Assembly (NCBI GenBank): GCA_047639615.1
Contig: JBLIOL010000046.1
Coordinates: forward strand, 1 to 22,755
DNA from: CAYWNK01 sp047639615
GTDB taxonomy: Bacteria > Planctomycetota > UBA1135 > GCA-002686595
Direction of reading: 5' to 3'
DNA: 22,755 bases
The number at the start of each line of letters is the position of its first letter. Within the stretch, counting starts at the first letter, position 1. This document shows positions 15,127 through 21,892 of this stretch, piece after piece. A model generated the notes under the pieces. It had not been told where the DNA came from. It saw only the letters and a program-made list of their open reading frames with translations, and ran no database searches. The translations under genes were made by a program, and so were the position numbers.

Positions 15127-17327
15127 TGGACCTCAGCGGATACCCTGTGCCCGAGAACGCTCCCGAGCCCGGCGCTTGCCTGCGCGTGGAGCGCCCGGAG
15201 GCCGGTCTGGCGATCGTCACCTTCGATTCACCGCACCGCAGCTTCTCCGTGCTCGACGCGCCGCTGCTGCGCGACCTCGATACGCTCGTGACCCAGTTCG
15301 AAGGCGACCCGGCCCTGCGCGGCATCGTTTTCCAAGGCCGTAGCCCGGATCAATTCCTGGCCGGCGCCGACGTGCAAGGCATCGGCCAGATCACCGACGT
15401 GAGTGTGATCGAGGGCATCGTGCTAAGCGTGCACGCGCTCTTCGATCGCATCGCGGCGCTCAAAGCCCGCACGGTGGCGGCCGTGGGCGGACCCGTGCCC
15501 GGCGGAGCGCTCGAACTCTCCCTGGCTTGCGATCGCATCATCGCCACCGACGCCAAGAACACGCGCATCGGTCTGCCTGAGACCCAGCTCGGCATTTTGC
15601 CCGGTTGGGGCGGTAGTCATCGCTTGCCCGCGCGCATCGGCTTGCCGCATGCGCTCGACGCGATCCTCACCGGGCGCTTGTTCCCGGCCAAGGTCGCCCT
15701 CAAACGCGGCATGGTCGACCGGCTCACGAAGAGTGAGTACCTCGGGCGCGTTGCGCGCGACGTGGCCATGGGGCGCATGCCGTGCAAGCGCCACTCGCGC
15801 GGTAGCAAGCTCTGGACTGTGGACCGCAACCCGATCGCGCGCGCAGTGATCGAACACCAGGCGCTCAAGGGCCTCGACGCTAAGGCCAACGGCAAGTATC
15901 CGGCGCCCTACGCGGCGTTAGACCTGGTCATGTCGTCGGTTAAGTCGCCGCGCAAGAACTGGGCAGGGCGCGAGGCGCGTGCGATCTCCGCGCTCTTGAC
16001 CGGACCCGTGTGCAAGAGCCTCGTGTCGCTCTTCTTCGGTTCCGAAGAAGCCAAGAAGCTGGGCCGTTTACCCGATGGCGGCAAGGCCGAGATGCCCGAG
16101 TTCGCCACGGTGGTAGGCGCCGGCGTCATGGGTGCCGGCATCGCCGGGTCCCTGGCCGAAAAGGGCGTGAACGTGCGCCTCGCCGACCTCTCCAGCGAGG
16201 CCCTGGGCCGCGCCCTGGGCGAGCACGAGAAGAGCGTCCTGCGCAAGGTTAAGCGCCGGCGCATGACCAAGTCCGACGGCACGGCCGCCATCGACCGCCT
16301 CGACGCAGCCCAAGGCATCGTCGGCATGGCGCGCTCGACCTTCGCGGTGGAAGCCGTCGCAGAAGTGCTCGGCGTGAAGCACAAGGTCTTCGGCGAGTTG
16401 GCCGAAGCCCTGCCCGCTGGCGCTATCCTCGCCACGAATACTTCGTCCCTATCCGTGACCGAGATCGCCGCCGGCGTGCCCTCCCCCGAGCGTGTGGTAG
16501 GCATGCACTTCTTCAACCCGGTGCGCATGATGCCCCTGGTCGAAGTCGTGCGTGGCGCGAATACCAGCGACGAGGTCGTGGCGCGCACCTGCGCCCTGGC
16601 GATCTCCATGGGCAAGACGCCGGTGATCACCCGCGACGTTCCCGGCTTCCTGGTGAATCGCTTGCTCGGTCCCTACATCGATGAGGCCGTGCGCCTATTC
16701 GTCGGCGGCGCCGACGCGGCGCGCATCGACAGCTTGATGGTGGACTTCGGCATGCCCATGGGACCCTTGCGTCTTCTGGACGAAGTTGGCCTCGACATCG
16801 CCTCCCACGCGGCGGCGTCGCTGCACGCGGGCTACGGCGATCGCATGCAACCCTCCGACGGCATCAGCGGTCTGATGGGCGATGAGCGCCTCGGCAAGAA
16901 AACCGGCCAAGGCTTCTACGATCACACGAGCCATGGCAAGCGCAAGTCTTCGGCCAAGCTCATGGCCGACCTGCCGAACTTCCAGCAAGAGACCTGGGCA
17001 CGCTCCCTGCGTGACGATGAACTCGTCAACCGCATGGTGCTCGCCATGGTCAACGAGGCCTACCGCTGCCTGGAAGAGGGCGTGGTCAGCAGCTCCGCCG
17101 TACTCGACCTAGCCACCGTCTTCGGCACCGGCTTCGCGCCCTTCCGCGGCGGCGTCCTACGCTACGCCGAAAGCGTCGGCTTGCCCGAAATTGTCGAGCG
17201 ACTTGACCACCTAGCCGGCCAAGAAGAAATCCTCGAACGCGGCCCCGGAGCCATGCGCTTCCGAGCTGCCGCCCTGCTGCGCCAACGCGCTCAGGACAGT
17301 GGAAACTTGACGGCGGAAGACTCCTAA
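15126..17327 (+). CDS. fadJ: multifunctional enoyl-CoA hydratase / 3-hydroxyacyl-CoA dehydrogenase
   Basis: This 733-residue fusion has an N-terminal crotonase domain (about 15-200) and a C-terminal 3-hydroxyacyl-CoA dehydrogenase (about 325-715). The hydratase shows FLAGADVQGIG, catalytic Glu130 (GGALELSLACDRII) and Glu152 (GLPETQLGILPGWGG). The 22-residue spacing between them is that of FadJ, not the 20 of FadB. The dehydrogenase shows the NAD-binding VVGAGVMGAGIAGSLAEKG, NTSSLSVTEIA, GMHFFNPVRMMPLVEVV (catalytic His) and GFLVNRLLGPYIDEA. It converts enoyl-CoA to 3-ketoacyl-CoA, presumably in complex with the thiolase. The start at 15126 shares a base with the thiolase stop. Confidence 0.95.
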   Translation: MDLSGYPVPENAPEPGACLRVERPEAGLAIVTFDSPHRSFSVLDAPLLRDLDTLVTQFEGDPALRGIVFQGRSPDQFLAGADVQGIGQITDVSVIEGIVLSVHALFDRIAALKARTVAAVGGPVPGGALELSLACDRIIATDAKNTRIGLPETQLGILPGWGGSHRLPARIGLPHALDAILTGRLFPAKVALKRGMVDRLTKSEYLGRVARDVAMGRMPCKRHSRGSKLWTVDRNPIARAVIEHQALKGLDAKANGKYPAPYAALDLVMSSVKSPRKNWAGREARAISALLTGPVCKSLVSLFFGSEEAKKLGRLPDGGKAEMPEFATVVGAGVMGAGIAGSLAEKGVNVRLADLSSEALGRALGEHEKSVLRKVKRRRMTKSDGTAAIDRLDAAQGIVGMARSTFAVEAVAEVLGVKHKVFGELAEALPAGAILATNTSSLSVTEIAAGVPSPERVVGMHFFNPVRMMPLVEVVRGANTSDEVVARTCALAISMGKTPVITRDVPGFLVNRLLGPYIDEAVRLFVGGADAARIDSLMVDFGMPMGPLRLLDEVGLDIASHAAASLHAGYGDRMQPSDGISGLMGDERLGKKTGQGFYDHTSHGKRKSSAKLMADLPNFQQETWARSLRDDELVNRMVLAMVNEAYRCLEEGVVSSSAVLDLATVFGTGFAPFRGGVLRYAESVGLPEIVERLDHLAGQEEILERGPGAMRFRAAALLRQRAQDSGNLTAEDS

Positions 17328-17343
17328 GCGACCTTTCCCGCCC

Positions 17344-18240
17344 ATGTTCGCTCTGCTGTTTGTCTTGCTGGCCCAGAGTCCGGCGCCGAGGTCCCTGCCT
17401 GGCACGAGTTCTGTAGCCCAGGAGCAAGCGGCGGCGGAGCCGCGGCGGGGGGCCTATGTGGCGAAGTTCGAGCGGCTGCATCGGCAGGGTGAGCGGCGGC
17501 ATGTGCTTGAGCGTTTGGGGTTCTCGCGCAAGTTGGTGGCGAAGGAGGATCTGAGCAAGGGCTTGGTGAAGCTTGAGCGGCATGACTTCCGCGTGTCGGT
17601 GCCGCTTGGCTACAACTCGGCCAAGCCGGCGGGGCTTGTGGTTTGGATGGACCCCACGGATGCGGGGCAGTTGCCGAAGGAGTGGCTGGCGGTGCTCGAG
17701 CAGCGCAACCTGATAGCAGTGGCGCCGAGTGGGGCGGGGAACTCGCGCTACGCTTGGAATCGCGCGGCCTTGGCCTTGGCGGCGGTGCGCGGAATGAGCG
17801 AGGCTTATGCGATTGATCCGAGGCGCGTTTACGCGGCGGGCTTCTCCGGCGGCGGGCGCATGGCTTCGCGGCTTTCCTTGGCTTGGCCGGATGTGTTCAC
17901 GGGCGGCTTGGCGGCGGCGGGTGCGGCCTTCTATGAGTCCCTGGACGATCCGCGGCGGCCGGGCCATAGCTGGCCGGCGCGGCTTAAGCAGCCACCGGCT
18001 CGTTTGCTGCGCATGGCGCGCAAGTCGAGTCGCTTCGTGATGCTGGTGGGGTCCGAGGACAAGAACCAGCAGCTCTGCCGCAGCTTGGCCGAGCACATGG
18101 CGAAGTCCGCGGGCTTCCTGCACGTGACCTACCTAGAGCAACCGCGCAAGGGACACGAAGTACCTAGCAGTACATGGCTGCGGCGCGCCGTGGATGCCCT
18201 CGACGCGCCGCTTGGGCTGGATTGGACTGAGGAAGACTGA
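17344..18240 (+). CDS. secreted alpha/beta-hydrolase, PHB-depolymerase/esterase-like
   Basis: This 298-residue protein starts with a short hydrophobic leader (MFALLFVLLAQS), so it is probably exported. Its centre has the esterase D / PHB depolymerase pattern. VPLGYNSAKPAGLVVWMDP precedes the oxyanion region, and YAIDPRRVYAAGFSGGGRMAS has nucleophile Ser168 in GFSGG. FVMLVGSEDKN suggests Asp239, and KGHEVPSSTW contains His271. Ester hydrolysis outside the cytoplasm is likely; the substrate is unknown. It follows fadJ by 16 bases and is probably on the same transcript, so it could release acyl groups for the pathway, though that is inference. Base use is more G-rich than in fadIJ. The last codons are part of a 10-base direct duplication across the stop. 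Confidence 0.75.
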   Translation: MFALLFVLLAQSPAPRSLPGTSSVAQEQAAAEPRRGAYVAKFERLHRQGERRHVLERLGFSRKLVAKEDLSKGLVKLERHDFRVSVPLGYNSAKPAGLVVWMDPTDAGQLPKEWLAVLEQRNLIAVAPSGAGNSRYAWNRAALALAAVRGMSEAYAIDPRRVYAAGFSGGGRMASRLSLAWPDVFTGGLAAAGAAFYESLDDPRRPGHSWPARLKQPPARLLRMARKSSRFVMLVGSEDKNQQLCRSLAEHMAKSAGFLHVTYLEQPRKGHEVPSSTWLRRAVDALDAPLGLDWTEED

Positions 18241-18312
18241 GGAAGACTGAGTCTTCTGCTCCACAAGACCCGCGGTCTGCCCTCGGTGGTACGGTGCCAT
18301 GGCACGGTGCCA
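18231..18312. repeat. short direct and inverted repeats between converging genes
   Basis: GGAAGACTGA is duplicated in tandem at 18231-18240 and 18241-18250, the first copy holding the hydrolase stop. The second copy forms a hairpin GAAGAC TGA GTCTTC at 18242-18256. A hairpin AGACC CGC GGTCT (18266-18278) and the 12-base palindrome GTGCCATGGCAC (18294-18305) follow. ACGGTGCCA occurs twice (18291-18299 and 18304-18312). None has a T run, so a classical terminator is uncertain. Confidence 0.6.
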
Positions 18313-18327
18313 GGAACGAATCCACTA

Positions 18328-19041
18328 CTACTTGAGTAGGGCGGGGATGCGATCGACCATGGTCGCCTTGCCCTTGCTCTCGATGGGCTTCTTGCCCAGG
18401 TAGATGTCGAAGAGCGCCCAGCACAGGGCGGAGGATTGGATCTGCGGGCGGCGCTTGCCCTTGACTGTGGTCTCGAGCTTGCCGCCGGGCAGCCAGGTGA
18501 AGATGACTTCGTCGCCTTCCTCCAGTTCCTTGACGTCGAAGAAACCCTTGAACTTCGCCATGGCCTTGGTGGCTTCGCGCATCTGGGTCTTGTCCTTTGT
18601 CTTCTTGATGCGCGGCTCGATGGAGCCGGAGAAGGCCTCCTCGACATCGTCGCCGTCCACGTCGCGCACGAAGACTAGGCGCAGGGACTTGGCGAAGTCG
18701 TCTTTGAGCAGGGCGTCGTAGAAGCCCTGGTCTTCCTTGAGCTGCTTCATGCTCTTGCCATTCCAGCGCCCGAGGGTTTTCTTGGCGCCGACGGGGTCCA
18801 CGTAGAAGCCGTAGGCATAGACCTTGAAGTTGAAGATCATGCGCTTGTCGCGCAGGCCGGTGCCGGCCAGCACCAGCTTGGTTTTGCCGTCCTCGGCCAT
18901 GCGCGAGACCGGGAAGAGCACGTCGGTCTTGGGCTCCCGGGCCGTGGCGACCTTGTCCTGGAGGGCAACTGCACCGGACGCGCCGGACCCAGCGAGGAGA
19001 GCGAGCAGGAGACTCAGGCGGATCGAGCGGGTGCGCTTCAT
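18328..19041 (-). CDS. secreted chalcone-isomerase-like (CHI-like) protein
   Basis: This 237-residue protein begins with a signal peptide (MKRTRSIRLSLLLALLAGSGASGAVA). The mature part has the CHI-like pattern: KTKLVLAGTGLRDKRMIFNFKVYAYGFYVDP, then SLRLVFVRDVDGDDVEEAFSGSI, then a strand-rich EGDEVIFTWLPGGKLETTVKG and SALCWALFDIYLGKKPI at the end. Bacterial members are periplasmic, have no proven flavonoid chemistry and are thought to bind fatty-acid-like ligands; no catalytic claim can be made. ATG 19041 starts the signal peptide directly. The frame stays open upstream to 19467 only because it runs through the broken neighbouring gene and its insertion. It converges on the hydrolase gene. Confidence 0.85.
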   Translation of the reverse strand: MKRTRSIRLSLLLALLAGSGASGAVALQDKVATAREPKTDVLFPVSRMAEDGKTKLVLAGTGLRDKRMIFNFKVYAYGFYVDPVGAKKTLGRWNGKSMKQLKEDQGFYDALLKDDFAKSLRLVFVRDVDGDDVEEAFSGSIEPRIKKTKDKTQMREATKAMAKFKGFFDVKELEEGDEVIFTWLPGGKLETTVKGKRRPQIQSSALCWALFDIYLGKKPIESKGKATMVDRIPALLK

Positions 19042-19103
19042 GGCGGAGGGGGCTGCAGATGCGTGGGGCGTTACGCGGGGCACCGTACCCTCTGCGGCGA
19101 TTC

Positions 19104-19738
19104 TCAGCGCGCGTGCAGGGCGACTTTGCTGCGAATGCGTGCGCAGGGTTGCCCGTCGGGGTCCAGGCCTTCGGTTTCGAATTCGTGGGTGAAGCAGCCT
19201 TCGGCTTTGAGGGTGCTGGCGGTGCGCTCGAGTAGCTCCTCGTCTAGCAGCCCGCTTAAAAAACAGCGACTTGTCGCTCGGCTCGCACGAAGCGCCTGGC
19301 TGCGTTGCCAGAACCCCCAAATAGCCACCACTATGGGGGGCACCTGTCGCCTTGCCAGACGATCCGTGGAAACCAATCGCTGGGCCGCTGTTTTTAAAGC
19401 GGCCTGCTAGGCGGAACTCCATGCGCAAGCTCTTGTGCGCGGGGGCCAGGTACTCGATCGAGGCCAAGGCCAGCCAGGGTGCGCTGCGTATGCCGCGCGG
19501 CCATGGCCTGCCAGGGGAGCATCGGATAGATCGGGTCGGCGCCGGAGAAGACGGCGCCGCCGAAGGTGCTCCCGTGCAGGTTGCGCGTGAGCAGGCTGCG
19601 GCGCACGACGACCGTGCAGCTCTTGAAGCCGTCAGCCAAGTGCACGACCCGCGCGCGCATGAAGAACATGGGCGGGTAGAGGTTCAGCATCCAGCGCGTC
19701 TTACGCGCGGACCAGGCTTTGGCGGGTAGGCTTCTCAA
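19104..19738 (-). pseudogene. DUF4442 (hotdog/thioesterase-like) gene, interrupted by a palindromic element and a frameshift
   Basis: Three minus-strand frames together give one DUF4442 protein. Frame 1 from TTG 19738 has TRWMLNLYPPMFF, LLTRNLHGSTFGGAVFSGADPIY and QAMAARHTQ. After one extra base near 19483 the homology goes on in the next frame as APWLALASIEYLAP and SLRMEFRL. It then breaks at 19410, where a 159-bp element plus CTAG duplication is inserted. Beyond 19244 it resumes DEELLERTASTLKAEG and GQPCARIRSKVALHAR to TGA 19104-19106. Removing the element with one CTAG copy joins CGC CTA G to AC GAG, reading MEFRL-DEELLERT in frame. The family has a hotdog fold related to acyl-CoA thioesterases. 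The start at TTG 19738 lies in the tandem repeat and is uncertain. The single-base shift could be a sequencing error, but the insertion could not. Confidence 0.85.
19244..19410. mobile_element. 159-bp fully palindromic MITE-like element flanked by CTAG target duplication
   Basis: The element proper is 19248-19406, with CTAG at 19244-19247 and 19407-19410. Its ends form a 21-bp terminal inverted repeat (19248-19268 and 19386-19406) with two mismatches, beginning CAG and containing CCGCTT and AAAACAGCG. Beyond this the two halves stay mirror-similar to the centre at about 19327, where ATAG CCACCA CTAT closes the fold. Many differences between halves are C/T or A/G, so the RNA could pair by G-U. 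It has no coding capacity, so it would need a transposase from elsewhere. Confidence 0.82.
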
Positions 19739-19800
19739 GGCCGTGGTATCTCAGGGCCGTGGTATCTGAAGGCCGTGGTATCTGAAGGCCGTGGTATCTC
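19737..19800. repeat. tandem repeat, 16-base unit, four copies
   Basis: The unit AAGGCCGTGGTATCTG occurs four times end to end (19737-19752, 19753-19768, 19769-19784, 19785-19800), with single-base variation at position 2 or 16. It lies between the AraC gene's stop and the start of the broken DUF4442 gene, whose TTG start is in the first unit. It may replace that gene's original upstream region. Confidence 0.92.
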
Positions 19801-19841
19801 ACCGCTTGGCTGCCGCCTAGGCGACCACGCTTGCCGGGGTC

Positions 19842-20714
19842 CTACAATCCTTCGCGTTCCTGGCGCCAGCGGTTGGGGCTGGTGCTGACCTCGCGCTTGA
19901 AGGCGCGGTAAAAGGTGGAGAGGTCGTCGAAGCCGCACTCGAAGGCCACGGAGTTGACCGTGCGGCGCGTGCCTTGCAGCAACTGCCGCGCGTGGGCGAT
20001 GCGCAGGCGGCGCACGTAGGCCAGCCAGGTGGTGTCGGTCAGCTCACGGAAGAGCTGGGTGAAGCGGCGGCGGGAGAGGCGCAGGGAGTCGGCGGCGCGG
20101 TCGATGGTGGTCTCGGTGAAGAAGCGCAGTTCGACGTTCCCCAGGTACTGACGCACGCGCTCCATGCCGGCGCTGGGCAGCAGGTTCTCGCTCTCGCGGG
20201 TCAGGACGGCGCAGTTGCCCTTGACCAACTCGGGCAGGGCGGCGAGTAGGCTCACGGAGAGAGACTCGGTGCGCGAGGCCGTGGCCGCGTTGTCTCGCGA
20301 CTGCTCGAAGAAGAGCCGGCGGAAGAGGTCGCCTACGAAAGAGACGCCGGCGGGGTCGAGCTCGATGCGGCCGTGGGGCAGGGCCGGCGTGTTGAGCTTG
20401 GAGCGCAGCAGGACTTCGTGGGGCACGACCAAGAGGTAGAGACCCAGGGGATTACCGCTGGAGTCCTCGATGCGGTAGCGCTTGCCCGGGGGCACGAGCA
20501 CCACGTGGCCGGGGCCCAGGGGCAGGGGGCCGGCGTCCGTGTGCAGGGTTCCGCTGCCGGAGTGCACTAGCGCGAACTCGAGGCGGCCGAGCTGCTTGCC
20601 AAGGTCCGGCGACTGATCGCGCAGCCTGCCGCGGTGACGCTCTGCGAGTGCCACAACCGAAGGAGCGGGCGAGCCCGAGTGGGCGTGGGCTGCGGGATCA
20701 AGGTGAGTGTTCAT
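19842..20714 (-). CDS. AraC-family transcriptional regulator
   Basis: This 290-residue protein has an N-terminal cupin-like sensing domain (about 40-115: LVHSGSGTLHTDAGPLPLGPGHVVLVPPGKRYRI). The C-terminal AraC domain has two helix-turn-helix units: TIDRAADSLRLSRRRFTQLFRELT and RRTVNSVAFECGFDDLSTFYRAFKREVSTSPNRWR. The second contains the family signature with the F-x-R-x-F-K-x-x-x-x-x-S-P-x-x-W/Y-R end. The cupin with PPG resembles ligand-sensing AraC regulators of sugar or small-molecule genes; the target is unknown. ATG 20714 (MNTHLDPAAHAHSG) is preferred, because the open frame up to 20915 is low-complexity Pro/His/Arg with no conserved feature. It is divergent from mraZ across a 493-base gap. 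Confidence 0.88.
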   Translation of the reverse strand: MNTHLDPAAHAHSGSPAPSVVALAERHRGRLRDQSPDLGKQLGRLEFALVHSGSGTLHTDAGPLPLGPGHVVLVPPGKRYRIEDSSGNPLGLYLLVVPHEVLLRSKLNTPALPHGRIELDPAGVSFVGDLFRRLFFEQSRDNAATASRTESLSVSLLAALPELVKGNCAVLTRESENLLPSAGMERVRQYLGNVELRFFTETTIDRAADSLRLSRRRFTQLFRELTDTTWLAYVRRLRIAHARQLLQGTRRTVNSVAFECGFDDLSTFYRAFKREVSTSPNRWRQEREGL

Positions 20715-21207
20715 GCTGGAGTTACTCGGACGGTGAGAGTGCTCCGGGGGTTCCTTGTGTTCACTGCAAAGGATCGCTCCGGTTGGTAGTCTATATCGTT
20801 TAGTGGCTCTGTGAGGGGTTGGGTGGCCGCGTGAGAGCCGGAAAGGTTTCGAATTTGCAAGCTCAGCCGGCGTTGGGGCAGGTCTGGGCGCCGGTGGGGC
20901 GGAGTGGGGCCTCAATCACTGGTGGTCGCCTGTGGAAAACCTGGGGGGGATGTTCACAGGCGGTCAGGGGAGGGGCCAAAAGCGGCCCTGGCGGGGTTCA
21001 GGGCGGGCCTGGGGCGAGTTGGTGGTGAATTGGGGGGTATGTGGATCTATTGTGGATAAATGCCATGGATGTGGGGTGAGGTTGGGGCGAGCTTGTGAAA
21101 GCACGGCATTTATTGGATTCGGGTGGGCTGTAAATGGAGGGCGGGTGGTAGAGTGCGTCCACTGATCCTCCCGGGCGAGTCCGCCCCGGTCGTCTTACCG
21201 CCCATCC
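20715..21207. other. G-rich intergenic region with DnaA-box-like words
   Basis: No credible gene lies in these 493 bases. The plus strand is strikingly G-rich and C-poor, with many GGGG runs from about 20815 to 21160. TGTGGATAA at 21051-21059 is an exact DnaA box and TGTGGAAAA at 20931-20939 is a common variant; TGTGGATCT at 21040-21048 is a weaker match. An AT-rich unwinding region is not evident, so I do not call an origin. Promoters for the AraC gene and mraZ must lie here, but none is clear. Confidence 0.5.
21010..21057 (+). promoter_or_regulatory. candidate MraZ operator: phased TGG repeats
   Basis: Direct words TGGGG, TGGTG, TGGGG, TGGAT and TGGAT begin at 21010, 21020, 21031, 21042 and 21053, spaced 10, 11, 11 and 11 bases, about one helical turn each. 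MraZ is known to bind direct TGGGN-type repeats with about 10-bp period upstream of its own gene. The array lies about 150 bases before the mraZ ATG. High local G content raises the chance of coincidence. Confidence 0.45.
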
Positions 21208-21723
21208 ATGACCACCCCCCTCCTACTTATTGGCGAGCACCCCGCCACCTTGGATGGGGAGGGTCGCATTCAGCTGTCTGTCTCACTTCGAGACGAGCTG
21301 AACCCTCGGCGCGCCGACTTTGCCTTGATGGCAAACCTCGAGCCCGATGGTTCTCTCTGCCTGCGTGAGCGGGGAGAGTGGCAGCAGTATGTGGATGAGC
21401 TGAGGCGTGCACCGCTGACCAATCAGCGAGCACGACGCACCCTCTTGTACCTAGCTGCCCATTCCTCGGCGGTGAAGTGCGACAAGACAGGCCGGGTCCG
21501 GATACCTGACTCCCTTCTCAACGAGATAGGGGTCGATCGCTCATCAGAGGGACGCAGAGATGTCGTTTTGGTGGGGAACTTCGACGACATCCGCGTGTGG
21601 AGCCCAGAAGGATGGGCTCAGTTTAGGTCTGAGACGCGCCAGGATTACGGCGCAGGAGTCGACGATTTGCTGAGCTACCGACCGCTGGGACCGGAGGGGT
21701 TGGTCGACAGAGAGACGGCTTGA
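21208..21723 (+). CDS. mraZ: MraZ-family transcriptional regulator
   Basis: This 171-residue protein has the two AbrB-like half-domains of MraZ. The first has HPATLDGEGRIQLSVSLRDEL (D16, G19, R20 of the DxxGR motif) and ends SLCLRERGEWQQYVDEL. The second has SAVKCDKTGRVRIPDSLLNEIG (D92, G95, R96), then DVVLVGNFDDIRVWSPEGWAQF. MraZ forms ring-shaped oligomers that bind DNA and in other bacteria represses the division and cell-wall cluster that it heads. The first half lacks the usual Pro after GRI (GRIQLS), and the protein is slightly longer than typical (about 145-155). No rsmH follows; a terminator and a sulfatase gene do, so this copy stands alone. It may be a specialised paralogue. Confidence 0.85.
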   Translation: MTTPLLLIGEHPATLDGEGRIQLSVSLRDELNPRRADFALMANLEPDGSLCLRERGEWQQYVDELRRAPLTNQRARRTLLYLAAHSSAVKCDKTGRVRIPDSLLNEIGVDRSSEGRRDVVLVGNFDDIRVWSPEGWAQFRSETRQDYGAGVDDLLSYRPLGPEGLVDRETA

Positions 21724-21784
21724 GCGGAGTGGCCTTCACAGGCCCTCCGCCCAAACCCAACCGGCTGGTGGGCCGGGGGAAACG

Positions 21785-21820
21785 CCGCGGGGAGCACTAG
21801 CTCCTCGCGGTTCCTTCCTT
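21785..21820 (+). terminator. Rho-independent terminator after mraZ
   Basis: An 11-bp stem (21785-21795 with 21800-21810, one G-U pair) with a four-base loop ACTA is followed directly by the T-rich run TTCCTTCCTT and more pyrimidines. It closes the mraZ transcript 62 bases after its stop and separates it from the sulfatase. Confidence 0.75.
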
Positions 21821-21892
21821 CCTTTCTGTCTTAATGCGGGAGGTTGATCCTGCTCGGCTTGCGGGATTGCCGCGTTCATGCGCAAATAGGGC

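Noticed and set aside
17086..18123. 345-residue open frame antisense to the fadJ end and the hydrolase
   Set aside because: Arg/His-rich low-complexity translation spanning two real genes on the other strand.
19244..19410. Integron attC site or Rho-independent terminator
   Set aside because: CTAG duplication and exact restoration of the host frame show a transposed insertion; no integron cassette context is present.
19042..19467. N-terminal extension of the chalcone-isomerase-like protein up to 19467
   Set aside because: That segment is the decayed DUF4442 gene and its insertion; the signal peptide starts at 19041.
19737..19800. CRISPR array
   Set aside because: Units are directly adjacent with no spacers and only 16 bases long.
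20815..21165. Replication origin oriC
   Set aside because: Only one exact and one good DnaA box, no clear AT-rich unwinding region and no dnaA, dnaN or other origin-linked gene beside it.
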